From: Methylogaea oryzae
Lineage (GTDB): Bacteria; Pseudomonadota; Gammaproteobacteria; Methylococcales; Methylococcaceae
Direction of reading: 5' to 3'
DNA: 64,000 nucleotides
Assembly (NCBI RefSeq): GCF_019669985.1
Contig: NZ_AP019782.1
Span: 2,908,001 to 2,972,000, forward strand
Under the pieces are notes generated by a model, which saw nothing but the letters and a program-made list of their open reading frames with translations, was not told the DNA's origin and made no database searches. Both the position numbers and the translations under genes were made by a program. Position 1 is the stretch's first letter. Every line of letters starts with the position of its first letter. Below, piece after piece: positions 24,409 through 33,979 of this stretch.

Positions 24409-27400
24409 TTACGGCGTTCTTACCTTGTCGTCGTCGCCTTCAAAGCCGGGGATCGACCGGACGTAGAAGTCGTTGACGCTGTCGCCGATATTCGCGAAGC
24501 CTTTCAACTCGAGCGAAAGGAAAACGCCCTGGGCCATCGGCGATTGCGCTTTGCTGTCCGTGACCGTCCCGCCGCCCGCCAACGCGACGCCGGTCATGTA
24601 TTCGCGCGCGACCACACTGAACTTCCAACAACAGGTTTCTTTTTGCACGCCGACAAAAGATTCCAACGTGGTTTTAGCCTGCCAGGCATACTGCCAGCGC
24701 CCGACGACGGACCACTCGTCGGTAACCGGCCAACTCCAGGAAACGTCGGAGTTATCGACCAAATTACGGCGATAACGATAGCCGAGATTGAGCAAGCGAT
24801 TGTTCCCGGCATTGTAATGCACCGTGGCCTGGAACCGGTCCGCGTAATTTTTCGTATAGTTCCACAGAACCAAAGGCGACAGTTTTATGTGATCCGTGAC
24901 AGATACCGTGGCGTCCGCAATAAAGTCATTCCGGGAAGCCATATAAGTATTGGTGGAAGCATAGTACGCTTGCAACGCCGGACTGAGCCCCTCGGTTTTC
25001 ACCAATACCACTTTCGGATTGGTAAACTCGATCATCTTGCCCAGACTAAGCCGCATCTTCTCCCGGCCCGTGGCTTGGTCCACCATGCGGGTCGTCAAAG
25101 CGGCGCTCGCCTGGTTGGCGTCGCCCATGCGGTCGAGACCGGTAAACCGGTTCTCCCGGAACAAGCTCTGGAAGTTGAAATCGTAAAGCGCCGAGGTGAT
25201 ATTGATAATATTGTCTTGATTCGTATACGGCACGTATAAATAGAACAGCCGGGGTTCCAGGGTCTGAACATAAGACTTGCCGAACCAATCCGTCTCCCGA
25301 TCGAACTGCAACCCGCTATCCACGGAGAAGATCGGCGTGGTTCGGGAAGCGGCCGCCGACGAGGGCGCGGGAGTCTGCGCCACGCTGTTGTTGATCCAGT
25401 ATTTGGTTTGCTGCAACGATAGCTTGGGCATCAAGAAACCCCACGACTCCTTCCAAGGGAAAGAAATCGTCGGTTTGATGTTGGCCCGCTGAATCAGCGG
25501 GCGCGCATCGTGGTCGAAATTCGTCAGCTCGTTCGCCAACGTAAAGGTGCCCCCGGCAATCCCCAACGGCCTGGAGAAACCGAAGGTCCACATGGGCGCG
25601 TATCGATAGGGCTTCGAAGCCGCCGGCAGATTATCCACAAGCAGCTGATAATTGGCCGCGAAAAGCTGCGAATAAACGTAATTATCCCCAAAAGACTGGC
25701 CGTAATTCAGCGTCGCGCTGGAAGTCAGGTATGCCCTGTTTATGAAATCATGGCGATACATGGTATTCCACATATCGGCGAAATACCTGTTATCCGTCAC
25801 GTAGTTCAACTTGACGTTGGAGCTGACATTCGACAGCAGCGCACGATCGTCCACAAAGGATGCGAAACCGCGAGTTTTGGGAAGCTGCACTTTATTGGTT
25901 TGGTCCACATTGCTACTAGTAACGCTTTTCGGCTTGTCGCTCGGTATGATCTGCCCCATGAAGTATCCGTGGTAGTTCGGTTCCATATAGCGGAACTCGG
26001 TACCGAGAATCAGACCGTGCATGGAGCTGTAGCGCGGGAACAAGGTCAAATCGTAGTTAGGCGCGATATTCCAGTAATAGGGCATGGAAAAACCAAACCC
26101 CATCGCCGAAGACATAGCGAAGTTCGGCGCCAGGAAACCCGACTGCCGGCGCTTATCCGTCGCGAACGATATCCACGGCGTATAGAAGAAGGGAACCCCT
26201 TTGAATTCAATCCAGGCGTTGGAAGCCACGCCCCGTCCGGTATCTTTATCCACCCGCAAGCGGCTGGCGTGCACCATCCAGTCGTCGTTGCCCGGTTTGC
26301 AAGTGGTAAACGTCGCCTTGATGTGGCGAGAATGTTTCGGCCCGTCGAAATAGGTGGTTTCGGCCTTACCGCGAGCCGGCGTCTCCTCGAAAATGTATTG
26401 GGTGTTGCGCAGTTTTCCCTGGTTGGTGTCGAGCTGCATGAACAGGGTGTCCGCGCCGACGGTGGTGCCCGTCTCGCGATACACCACGTTGCCGTGGGCG
26501 TTGAGGGTGTGGGCGACCTTGTCGTGCAGCACGTAATCGCCCAGCAGCCGTTGGTCGGCCCGGACCAGGTCCACGCCGCCGGTGAACGTGTAAAGCTCGT
26601 TGTCTTCCGCTTCCAAATAATCGGAATCCGTTTCCAGCGCGGTGGATTCTCGATCGCCATAGTTGGACGGCAGCACCGAGGTGGGCAGGCGCCCCGCGCA
26701 ACTGGCGGCCCAAGGATCGCCGCCCATCGCCTTGATCATGCGGCGAAAACGCGCTTCGTCCACGCTGTTGAAAGCGTAAGCGCTCTTGCCCTTGGTAGCC
26801 GGCGCGCGAGCCACCCCCTTCGTGTCGGGACCGCAAGCCCAGCCTTTTTTGCCCGGCTTGCCCGATCCGCCGCGGCAGATCCAGCCCGATCCGCTGGAGC
26901 TAGCCGGCGTGGACGGCTCGCTCGCCGCGGCCGGAGCGGAAGCCGCCTGCGGCGCGGGCGTCGCTTGGGTTAACTTGGGTTCAGGCGCGGCCGGTTTCGG
27001 CGGCGCGGTCTTTTGCGGCGCGGCTACCGCGGGAGGCGATGCCGGTGCCGGTGCCGGTGCCGGCGCAGAAGCCGCCGGAGCGACCGGCTCCGCCGGCCGC
27101 TCGGATACGATGGGTTTTTGGGGTGCGGGAGCAGGCGCCGGGGCGGGAGCGGCCACCGCGGGCGCGGCGGTTTCCGCCGGTTTCGACTCGGCGGGAGCCG
27201 TGGCGGCCGCAGCCGGGGCCGGCGCCGCATCGGCGCCGGTGCTCGCGGCGGCGTCGCCGCCGTTGGGCGAAGCGCACATCCATTTGCCGGTAGGGCCTTT
27301 GCGGCAACTCCAATTGGCCGATTCGGCGCTCAGCGCGAATGCGAGGGCCAGCACGGCAAACAGCGCCGGCAACCAACGGGGACAAAGCGCCTTACCGGGA

Positions 27401-27444
27401 TGATAAACGCTGCGCACCGGCGGCTGGGGAAAGTTTTGCCACAT
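24409..27444 (-). CDS. lptD: LPS-assembly protein LptD with an unusual N-terminal extension
   Basis: Outer-membrane barrel that with LptE inserts lipopolysaccharide, about 1011 residues. The start is uncertain: the ATG at 27444 leaves a 22-residue n-region before the signal helix (LPALFAVLALAFALSAES), and a TTG at 27510 is possible. The mature N-terminus has a Cys-rich motif (NWSCRKGPTGKWMC), about 100 Ala/Pro-rich residues, then a second copy (GWICRGGSGKPGKKGWAC). The OstA beta-jellyroll follows (EAEDNELYTFTGGVDLVRAD) and then the barrel. The adjacent C-terminal cysteines (KETCCWKF) correspond to the Escherichia coli Cys724-Cys725 pair used in inter-domain disulfides. It forms an operon with surA and is divergent from amgK. 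Confidence 0.93.
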   Translation of the reverse strand: MWQNFPQPPVRSVYHPGKALCPRWLPALFAVLALAFALSAESANWSCRKGPTGKWMCASPNGGDAAASTGADAAPAPAAAATAPAESKPAETAAPAVAAPAPAPAPAPQKPIVSERPAEPVAPAASAPAPAPAPASPPAVAAPQKTAPPKPAAPEPKLTQATPAPQAASAPAAASEPSTPASSSGSGWICRGGSGKPGKKGWACGPDTKGVARAPATKGKSAYAFNSVDEARFRRMIKAMGGDPWAASCAGRLPTSVLPSNYGDRESTALETDSDYLEAEDNELYTFTGGVDLVRADQRLLGDYVLHDKVAHTLNAHGNVVYRETGTTVGADTLFMQLDTNQGKLRNTQYIFEETPARGKAETTYFDGPKHSRHIKATFTTCKPGNDDWMVHASRLRVDKDTGRGVASNAWIEFKGVPFFYTPWISFATDKRRQSGFLAPNFAMSSAMGFGFSMPYYWNIAPNYDLTLFPRYSSMHGLILGTEFRYMEPNYHGYFMGQIIPSDKPKSVTSSNVDQTNKVQLPKTRGFASFVDDRALLSNVSSNVKLNYVTDNRYFADMWNTMYRHDFINRAYLTSSATLNYGQSFGDNYVYSQLFAANYQLLVDNLPAASKPYRYAPMWTFGFSRPLGIAGGTFTLANELTNFDHDARPLIQRANIKPTISFPWKESWGFLMPKLSLQQTKYWINNSVAQTPAPSSAAASRTTPIFSVDSGLQFDRETDWFGKSYVQTLEPRLFYLYVPYTNQDNIINITSALYDFNFQSLFRENRFTGLDRMGDANQASAALTTRMVDQATGREKMRLSLGKMIEFTNPKVVLVKTEGLSPALQAYYASTNTYMASRNDFIADATVSVTDHIKLSPLVLWNYTKNYADRFQATVHYNAGNNRLLNLGYRYRRNLVDNSDVSWSWPVTDEWSVVGRWQYAWQAKTTLESFVGVQKETCCWKFSVVAREYMTGVALAGGGTVTDSKAQSPMAQGVFLSLELKGFANIGDSVNDFYVRSIPGFEGDDDKVRTP

Positions 27445-27596
27445 GATTATTGGGGAATACCGATCAACTGGGAGCGCAGACCATGCAGCAACAGGCCTTT
27501 TTATGGTCAAATAATAGAAAAGATTGTATGCATTCTACCCGCTAACCCCTGAATTTTCGATTCCGCATTTCGTCCTCCTGTATCCACGCGCCTGCC

Positions 27597-28637
27597 ATGA
27601 CTGAGTCCGCCCCCTCCAACGCTAGCGATGCCCGCTACGATCTGCTTAACCAGTGGTTGACCGTCAGCCTCAAGCTGGAATTGCGCTCACTCGCCCCGGC
27701 GTCCAGCGACGCCAGCTTCCGTCGTTATTTCCGCGCGGAACTCGACGGCCGCACCTACATCGCGATGGACGCCCCGCCGCCGCTGGAGGACGTGCGCCCG
27801 TTCCTGCGCGTCGCGGAACTCATGTCCAAAGCCGGCGTAAAAGTGCCCGGCGTTCATGCGGCCGACGTGGCGCGGGGCTTTCTGCTGCTGGAGGACTTCG
27901 GTTCCGAACCCTATCTGGACCGGCTGCACACGCAAAGCGCCGACGCCCTTTACGGCGACGCCCTGGACGCGCTGTTCACGATGCAATCGAAAATCCCCCC
28001 CGCCGCCAGCGGCTTGCCCGAATACCATGACGGTTTGCTGCAACGGGAATTCGAACTGTTTCGCGACTGGTTCTTGCAGCGTCTGCTGGGAATAGAGCTT
28101 AGTAGCGAAGAGCAGGCTTTGCTCGACGACTGCTGCGCCAGGTTGATCGCCAATGCCCTGGAACAACCCACCGTCGTGGTGCATCGCGACTACCATTCGC
28201 GCAATCTCATGGTCACGGAAAACGGCAATCCCGGCGTGCTGGACTTCCAAGACGCCGTCACCGGCCCCATCACCTACGACGCCGTGTCGCTGCTGCGCGA
28301 CTGCTACGTGGACTGGCCGCTGGCGCGGGTGGAAACCTGGGCCTTGAACTACGCCGCCCGGCTGCGCGACGCCAAGCTGCTGGACGGGGAAGTGGAAGAC
28401 GAGCAATTCCTGCGCTGGTTCGACCTGATGGGCATGCAGCGCCACCTCAAGGCCATCGGCATTTTCTCCCGCCTCAAGCTGCGCGACGGAAAATCGGGAT
28501 ACCTGCAGGACATTCCCCGCACGCTGAACTACGTGCTGCAATCGGCCGGCCGCTACGACATTTTCGCCCCCTTCGTCGCCCTGCTGGAGCAACACGTGGT
28601 GCCGCGCCTGGACGAGGTCGCCGGCGGAGCCCAATGA
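27597..28637 (+). CDS. amgK: Anomeric N-acetylmuramate/GlcNAc kinase AmgK
   Basis: Cytoplasmic sugar kinase of 346 residues with the aminoglycoside-phosphotransferase fold. It phosphorylates MurNAc at C1 in the peptidoglycan recycling bypass known from Pseudomonas that avoids de novo UDP-MurNAc synthesis. Motifs: SSDASFRRYFR near the ATP lid, VVHRDYHSRNLMV (catalytic loop) and VLDFQDAVTGP (metal site). Its stop overlaps the murU start as ATGA, the typical amgK-murU arrangement. Divergent from lptD, also as in Pseudomonas. Confidence 0.93.
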   Translation: MTESAPSNASDARYDLLNQWLTVSLKLELRSLAPASSDASFRRYFRAELDGRTYIAMDAPPPLEDVRPFLRVAELMSKAGVKVPGVHAADVARGFLLLEDFGSEPYLDRLHTQSADALYGDALDALFTMQSKIPPAASGLPEYHDGLLQREFELFRDWFLQRLLGIELSSEEQALLDDCCARLIANALEQPTVVVHRDYHSRNLMVTENGNPGVLDFQDAVTGPITYDAVSLLRDCYVDWPLARVETWALNYAARLRDAKLLDGEVEDEQFLRWFDLMGMQRHLKAIGIFSRLKLRDGKSGYLQDIPRTLNYVLQSAGRYDIFAPFVALLEQHVVPRLDEVAGGAQ

Positions 28638-29311
28638 ATGCCATGATCCTGGCCGCCGGCCGCGGCGAACGGCTGCGGCCGCTGACCGACCACACCCCCA
28701 AGCCCCTGCTGCAAGCCGCCGGCAAGCCGCTCATCGGGCATTTGCTGGAATCCCTGGCGGCGGCCGGCTTCCGCCGCATCGTCGTCAACCTGGGGCATCT
28801 GGGCGAACAGCTGCGCGCCGCCCTGGGCGACGGCGACCGCTACGGCGTCGCTCTCCAATACTCGCAAGAACCGGACGGCGCCCTGGAAACCGGCGGCGGC
28901 ATCCGCCAAGCCCTGCCCTTGCTGGGCGACAAGCCGTTCCTGGTGGTCAACGGCGACATCGCCACCGACTTCCCTTTCGCCAGCCTGCGCGGCCGGCCCG
29001 CCGGCCTGGCCCACCTGGTGCTGATTCCCAATCCGCCCCACAAGGCCCACGGCGACTTTGCCCTGGCCGACGGCCTGCTGCGGCCGGACGCCGGCGACGG
29101 CCACACCTTCGCCGGCATCGGCGTCTACCGGCCGGAGCTGTTCGCCGGCCTGGAACCCGGCCGCTATCCGCTGGCGCCGCTGTTGCGCCAGGCCATGGCG
29201 CAAGGCCAAGTCAGCGGCGAGCTGTACCGGGGCTATTGGCTGGACGTCGGCACGCCGCAGCGCCTGCAAGCGGCCGACGAGCACTACCGCTGCGCCGAAC
29301 ACGAGACTTAA
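28634..29311 (+). CDS. murU: N-acetylmuramate-1-phosphate uridylyltransferase MurU
   Basis: Nucleotidyltransferase of 225 residues that makes UDP-MurNAc from MurNAc-1-phosphate and UTP, completing the recycling route begun by AmgK. The pyrophosphorylase signature MILAAGRGERLRPLTDHTPK lies at the N-terminus. LVVNGDIATDFPF holds the metal-binding Asp, and GYWLDVGTPQRLQAA is the C-terminal signature. It is translationally coupled to amgK. Organisms with this pathway often show reduced fosfomycin sensitivity; that is family knowledge and not tested here. Confidence 0.93.
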   Translation: MNAMILAAGRGERLRPLTDHTPKPLLQAAGKPLIGHLLESLAAAGFRRIVVNLGHLGEQLRAALGDGDRYGVALQYSQEPDGALETGGGIRQALPLLGDKPFLVVNGDIATDFPFASLRGRPAGLAHLVLIPNPPHKAHGDFALADGLLRPDAGDGHTFAGIGVYRPELFAGLEPGRYPLAPLLRQAMAQGQVSGELYRGYWLDVGTPQRLQAADEHYRCAEHET

Positions 29312-29342
29312 CCCGCCCAACCAACTCCAGCGAGCGACGACC

Positions 29343-29861
29343 ATGGAACGCCTCAAAGCCAAAATCCGCGACATCCCCGACTTCCCCAAGCCCGGCATCG
29401 TCTTCAAGGACATCACCCCCCTGGTGCGCGATCCCGCCACGCTGCGGCTGGCCGTGCATCAGCTGCTGCACCCGTTCCTCGGCCAAGACATCACCGCAGT
29501 GGCCGGCATGGAAGCGCGCGGCTTCATATTCGGCTCCCTGGTGGCGTGGGAGCTGGGCGTCGGTTTCATCCCGCTGCGCAAGCCGGGCAAGCTGCCCCAC
29601 GACGTGCACAGCGTGTCCTACGATTTGGAATACGGCTCCGCCAGCCTGGAAGTGCACCGCGACGCCCTGCAAGCGGGCGACAAAGTGCTGCTGATCGACG
29701 ACTTGCTGGCCACCGGCGGCACGGCCCTGGCCAGCTGCGAACTGGTGGAAAAACTCGGCGCCCAGGTAGCCGGCTGCGCTTTCGTGGTGGAGCTGGATTT
29801 CCTGGCCGGACGCGACAAGCTGGACAAGTACTTCGTCCATTCGTTGCTGCATTACTCCTGA
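29343..29861 (+). CDS. apt: Adenine phosphoribosyltransferase
   Basis: Purine-salvage enzyme of 172 residues: adenine plus PRPP gives AMP. The PRPP-binding motif VLLIDDLLATGGT is at residues 115-127; IPDFPKPGIVFKDITPL and MEARGFIFG are further family signatures. The length is standard. It starts at the ATG 31 bp after murU, preceded by CCAGCGAGCGACC, a weak ribosome-binding site. Convergent with hslO. Confidence 0.96.
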   Translation: MERLKAKIRDIPDFPKPGIVFKDITPLVRDPATLRLAVHQLLHPFLGQDITAVAGMEARGFIFGSLVAWELGVGFIPLRKPGKLPHDVHSVSYDLEYGSASLEVHRDALQAGDKVLLIDDLLATGGTALASCELVEKLGAQVAGCAFVVELDFLAGRDKLDKYFVHSLLHYS

Positions 29862-29889
29862 CCGGACGCAATCTCGGTAGCTCGGTAAC

Positions 29890-30004
29890 GCGGCTCCCTC
29901 TCCCCCAGGTAGAGGGTTGGGGTGAGGGAAATAAAAGGTCGGCGACTTTCCGCCCCCTGCTCCCGCCTTCTCTCCGGCGGGAGCAAGGGCTTGCCGGGAA
30001 ACGT
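29890..30004. repeat. CCCTCTCCC-type palindromic intergenic repeat
   Basis: The apt-hslO gap contains CCCTCTCCC followed by AGAGGG and GGTTGGGGTGAGGG, then GCTCCCGCC/GGCGGGAGC as a hairpin. The same vocabulary recurs at 32447-32480, 36600-36770 and 45054-45140, each time next to gene ends. It looks like a dispersed REP-like family. Confidence 0.6.
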
Positions 30005-30874
30005 TTAATGCCGCGTCGGCGACACCGCCGCCGGCGCGTCGTCCCGCAGCAGCCGTTCCACATCCACCGCATCGAAGCGGTAGTGCCGATTGCAGAACTC
30101 GCAGTCCACCAGCACGTGGCCCTGTTCCGCCAGCAGCGACTCCACTTCGTCCCGCCCCAGGCTGCGCAGCACCGTTTCGATGCGCTCGCGCGAGCAGCCG
30201 CAGCGGAACGTGACTCCCTCCGGCGGAAACAGGCGGACTTTTTCCTCGTTGAACAAACGATACAGCAAGGTTTCCGCCGGCAACTGCAACAGCTCCCGCT
30301 CGGTAACCGTCTCCGCCAGCAACGCCACCCGCTCCCAGTCGTCGGCCTCGCGGGAACTGGCGGGCAGTTCCTGCAACAGCAACCCCACCGCCCGCTCGCC
30401 GTCGGCGCACAGCCACAAGCGGGTGCGCAGCTGCTCCGATTGCTCGAAATAGCCGCGCAAGGCATCGGCTAGATTCGCGCCGTCCAGGGCGACTATGCCT
30501 TGGTAAGGGTCGGCGCCCTGATTCTGGATGGTCAGCACCAAGCGGCCGTCGCCGAACGTGGTCCGCAGATCGCCCGTCGGCACTTCCCCCTGCCAGCGGG
30601 CCAAGCCGCGCAGGCTGCGCTGGTGGGTCGCCTGGGCCACCAACGTCGTCAGCGGGCCGCTGCCCTGCGCCTGCAAAATCAGCGAACCTTGAAACTTGAT
30701 CGTGGCCGACAGCAGAGACGCCGCCGCCAGCGCTTGGCCCAATTGGCGACGCACGGCGTCGGGATATTCGTGGCGCGCCAGCACGGCTTGCCAACTGGCG
30801 TCCAGTTGCACCAGTTCGCCGCGCACGCCGATATCTTCGAACAAAAAACGGTGCAGGCTGTCGGAGTCGCTCAT
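30005..30874 (-). CDS. hslO: Redox-regulated chaperonin Hsp33
   Basis: Holdase chaperone of 289 residues switched on by oxidation. The C-terminal zinc-binding redox switch is complete: C-x-C ([10 protein letters not shown]) and C-x2-C (DCEFCNRHY). The N-terminal domain carries the family segments [19 protein letters not shown] and [14 protein letters not shown]. The N-terminus has the usual F[10 protein letters not shown] like pattern ([16 protein letters not shown]). It is divergent from msrA, another oxidative-damage gene, with a short shared upstream region. Confidence 0.96.
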   Translation of the reverse strand: MSDSDSLHRFLFEDIGVRGELVQLDASWQAVLARHEYPDAVRRQLGQALAAASLLSATIKFQGSLILQAQGSGPLTTLVAQATHQRSLRGLARWQGEVPTGDLRTTFGDGRLVLTIQNQGADPYQGIVALDGANLADALRGYFEQSEQLRTRLWLCADGERAVGLLLQELPASSREADDWERVALLAETVTERELLQLPAETLLYRLFNEEKVRLFPPEGVTFRCGCSRERIETVLRSLGRDEVESLLAEQGHVLVDCEFCNRHYRFDAVDVERLLRDDAPAAVSPTRH

Positions 30875-30942
30875 ATTGCCATCGTAGGAAAAAAAGGTTG
30901 GCTATTATACTGGGCCTGACACGTTCACTACCCGGTGCATCC

Positions 30943-31581
<639 letters not shown>

Positions 31582-31599
31582 CCCCCGAAGGAACACCGC

Positions 31600-32400
31600 A
31601 TGACTTACCGCAAACCGTCCAAAACCCTGCCGTCCGCCATCGCCTTGACCGCCTTGCTCGTCACGGCCTGCGCCACCTCGCCGCTGGGGCGCAACCAATT
31701 GATGCTGCTGTCCGGCCAGCAGTTGAACGCCATGGGCATACAAGCCTTCGAGCAAAAGAAAAGCTCCACCCCGGTGGATCGGAGCGCGGCCGTCAACCAC
31801 TACGTAGAATGCGTCGCCCGCCAGCTGCTCGGGGCCCAGGCCGGCCAATGGGAAATACGGGTATTCGACGATCCCACCCCCAACGCTTTCGCCCTCCCCG
31901 GCGGCAAGATCGGCGTGCATAAAGGCTTGCTGAAGGTGGCGCAAAACCAGCACCAGCTGGCCACCGTGCTAGGCCACGAAATCGCCCACGTGCAGGCCAA
32001 CCACGCCAACGAGCGCGCTTCCCAGGAGTTTGCCATGCAACAAGGCATCAATCTGCTGGCCGCCGCCGGCGACCCCAGCAGCCAAGCCGGCCGCACCGTG
32101 CTGGGCGTGCTCGGCTTGGGCGCGAAATACGGTGTGCTGATGCCCTACAACCGGCTGCAGGAATCGGAAGCCGACCTGGTGGGCCTGGACACCATGGCCC
32201 AGGCGGGGTTCGATCCGGCCCAATCCATCAACCTGTGGATCAACATGGACAAAGCCGGCGGCGCCCAGCCGGTGGAGTTCCTCTCCACCCACCCCTCCCA
32301 CGGCACCCGCATCCAAGCCCTGCAGCAACGCCTGCCGCAGGCGACCGCCTTGCAACAGCAAGCCTTGGCCGCCGGGCGCCGGCCCAACTGCGACCAATAA
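31600..32400 (+). CDS. M48-family metalloprotease lipoprotein
   Basis: Periplasmic zinc protease of 266 residues similar to LoiP/YcaL/BepA-type quality-control proteases. The signal peptide ends in a lipobox (LLVTAC). The zinc site HEIAH lies in LGHEIAHVQANHANERASQ, and the third ligand is probably the Glu in NRLQESEADLVGLDTM. PTPNAFALPGGKIGVHKGLL is a family signature. It has no TPR tail, unlike BepA. Spaced 18 bp after msrA, so the two may be co-transcribed. Confidence 0.9.
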   Translation: MTYRKPSKTLPSAIALTALLVTACATSPLGRNQLMLLSGQQLNAMGIQAFEQKKSSTPVDRSAAVNHYVECVARQLLGAQAGQWEIRVFDDPTPNAFALPGGKIGVHKGLLKVAQNQHQLATVLGHEIAHVQANHANERASQEFAMQQGINLLAAAGDPSSQAGRTVLGVLGLGAKYGVLMPYNRLQESEADLVGLDTMAQAGFDPAQSINLWINMDKAGGAQPVEFLSTHPSHGTRIQALQQRLPQATALQQQALAAGRRPNCDQ

Positions 32401-32492
32401 GGCTTCAGCACAGCCCCAATGCCGTTAAGTTAGCGCTCGTTGGCGGGTTCCCTCTCCCCGCGGGAGAGGGAGCCGGAGCCCTGCGGGCCACC

Positions 32493-33779
32493 TTAACGCC
32501 GCCCCCGCGTCAAACCCAGCACCAGCCAAGCCGCGCCCAATAACGCCGCCGCCAGCAGCAGCAAGCCGGAGGCCATGCAGCCGGTCAAGTCCTTTAGCCA
32601 GCCCAGCGCCGCCGGGCTGGCGTAACCGCCCAAATTGCCCAGGGAATTGATCAGGGCGATGCCGCCGGCGGCGGCGCGGCCGGACAGCATGGCCGTGGGC
32701 AAGGGCCAGAACACCGCCACCGCCGCCGTTACGCCCAGGGCCGCCACCGACAAAGCCGCCAGCGAGCCCGCCAAAGAATCCGCCCAAACCATGGTCGCGG
32801 CGAAACCCAGCGCGCCGGCCAAGGCGCAACCGGCCAGATGCCAACGGCGCTCGCCGCGCCGGTCGGAGCTCCTCCCCAGCCACACCATGCCCAACGCCGC
32901 CGCCAGGTACGGAATGGCGCTGAGCAGCCCGGTGGCGGCATAGCTGCCCCGGTCCAAATCGTGGACGATCTGCGGCATCCAGAAAGAAATGCCGTACAGC
33001 CCCACCACCAGCAGGAAATACAGCAACGCCAGCGCCCACACCCGCGGCGACTTGACGGCCGCGCCGAAGGCCGTGTGCCGCGCCGCGCCGTCCTCGTCCC
33101 GCGCCAAGCACGCCAGCAACCGGGCTTTTTCCTCACGCGTCAACCAACGCGCATGCGCCGGCCCGTCGTCCAGCCAAAACCAGGTGAATAGCCCCAACAG
33201 CACCGCCGGCAACCCCTCCGCCAGGAACAGCCACTGCCAACCGCGCAAGCCCTGCGCCCCGTCCAAGGCCGTCATCACCCAACCGGACAACGGCCCGCCC
33301 AACACCCCCGCCACCGGCACGGCCGCCATGAACACGGCCACCGTCTGCGCCCGCCGGGCCGAGGGATACCACAGGGTCAAGTAATAAATAATGCCAGGGA
33401 AAAACCCCGCCTCCCCCAGCCCCAGCAAAAAGCGCAGGGCATAAAACGAAGCGGGCGTGTCCACCCACAACGTCGCGGCGGAAATCAGGCCCCACATCGC
33501 CACGACCCGGGCAATCCAACGCCGCGCCCCGACCCGATGCAAAATCAACCCGCTGGGCACCTCGAACAGGAAATACCCCAGAAAAAACACCCCCGCCCCC
33601 ACCCCGTAAACCGTATCGCTGAACCCCAAATCGGCATTCATCTGCAACTTGGCGAAACCGATATTGACCCGGTCCAGGTAAGCGACCACGTACAGCAGGA
33701 ACAGGAAGGGCAGCAAACGACGGGAGATTTTGCGGAACAGGGCGTTTTCCAAATCGTCGGGGTGGTCTAGTGGCGGCAT
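32493..33779 (-). CDS. MFS transporter of the anion:cation symporter family
   Basis: Inner-membrane transporter of 428 residues with 12 predicted helices. The family signature LLYVVAYLDRVNIGFAKLQM in helix 1 and the start of loop 1, plus FFLGYFLFEVPSGLILHRVGAR, place it with tartrate/phthalate/glucarate-type symporters that take up organic acids with protons. The ATG at 33779 has GGAGAG upstream. The substrate is unknown and no catabolic genes are adjacent. It borders the lower-GC island to the right. Confidence 0.85.
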   Translation of the reverse strand: MPPLDHPDDLENALFRKISRRLLPFLFLLYVVAYLDRVNIGFAKLQMNADLGFSDTVYGVGAGVFFLGYFLFEVPSGLILHRVGARRWIARVVAMWGLISAATLWVDTPASFYALRFLLGLGEAGFFPGIIYYLTLWYPSARRAQTVAVFMAAVPVAGVLGGPLSGWVMTALDGAQGLRGWQWLFLAEGLPAVLLGLFTWFWLDDGPAHARWLTREEKARLLACLARDEDGAARHTAFGAAVKSPRVWALALLYFLLVVGLYGISFWMPQIVHDLDRGSYAATGLLSAIPYLAAALGMVWLGRSSDRRGERRWHLAGCALAGALGFAATMVWADSLAGSLAALSVAALGVTAAVAVFWPLPTAMLSGRAAAGGIALINSLGNLGGYASPAALGWLKDLTGCMASGLLLLAAALLGAAWLVLGLTRGRR

Positions 33780-33898
33780 CAGGGCTCTCCGTGGGCCGGC
33801 TAACGTAAAGCAAGGCGGACGCACAAGCAACCACCAAACCATTTGGTATCACCGCCTGGAGCCGCTTTACTCGTTTTCAGCCTTCGGATATTGTCCTT

Positions 33899-33979
33899 CT
33901 TCAACGAACGCCCCCTGTGCGAAAGCCTACACCATGGACGACGACGCTCAGGTGGCGTGCTCAACAGAATCCGTTTAGC
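33899..33979 (+). other. Degenerate attC-like recombination site (left)
   Basis: An 81-bp stretch ends in GTTTAGC (33973-33979), one base off the integron R' core GTTRRRY. ACGCCCCCTG (33908-33917) pairs with CAGGTGGCGT (33949-33958) with one mismatch around a 31-base loop. Its right arm GCG.GCTCAA..CAGAA..CGTT resembles the same part of the right-hand site. The left core (CTTCAAC) matches RYYYAAC except for the first base. It is weaker than the right site. Confidence 0.45.
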
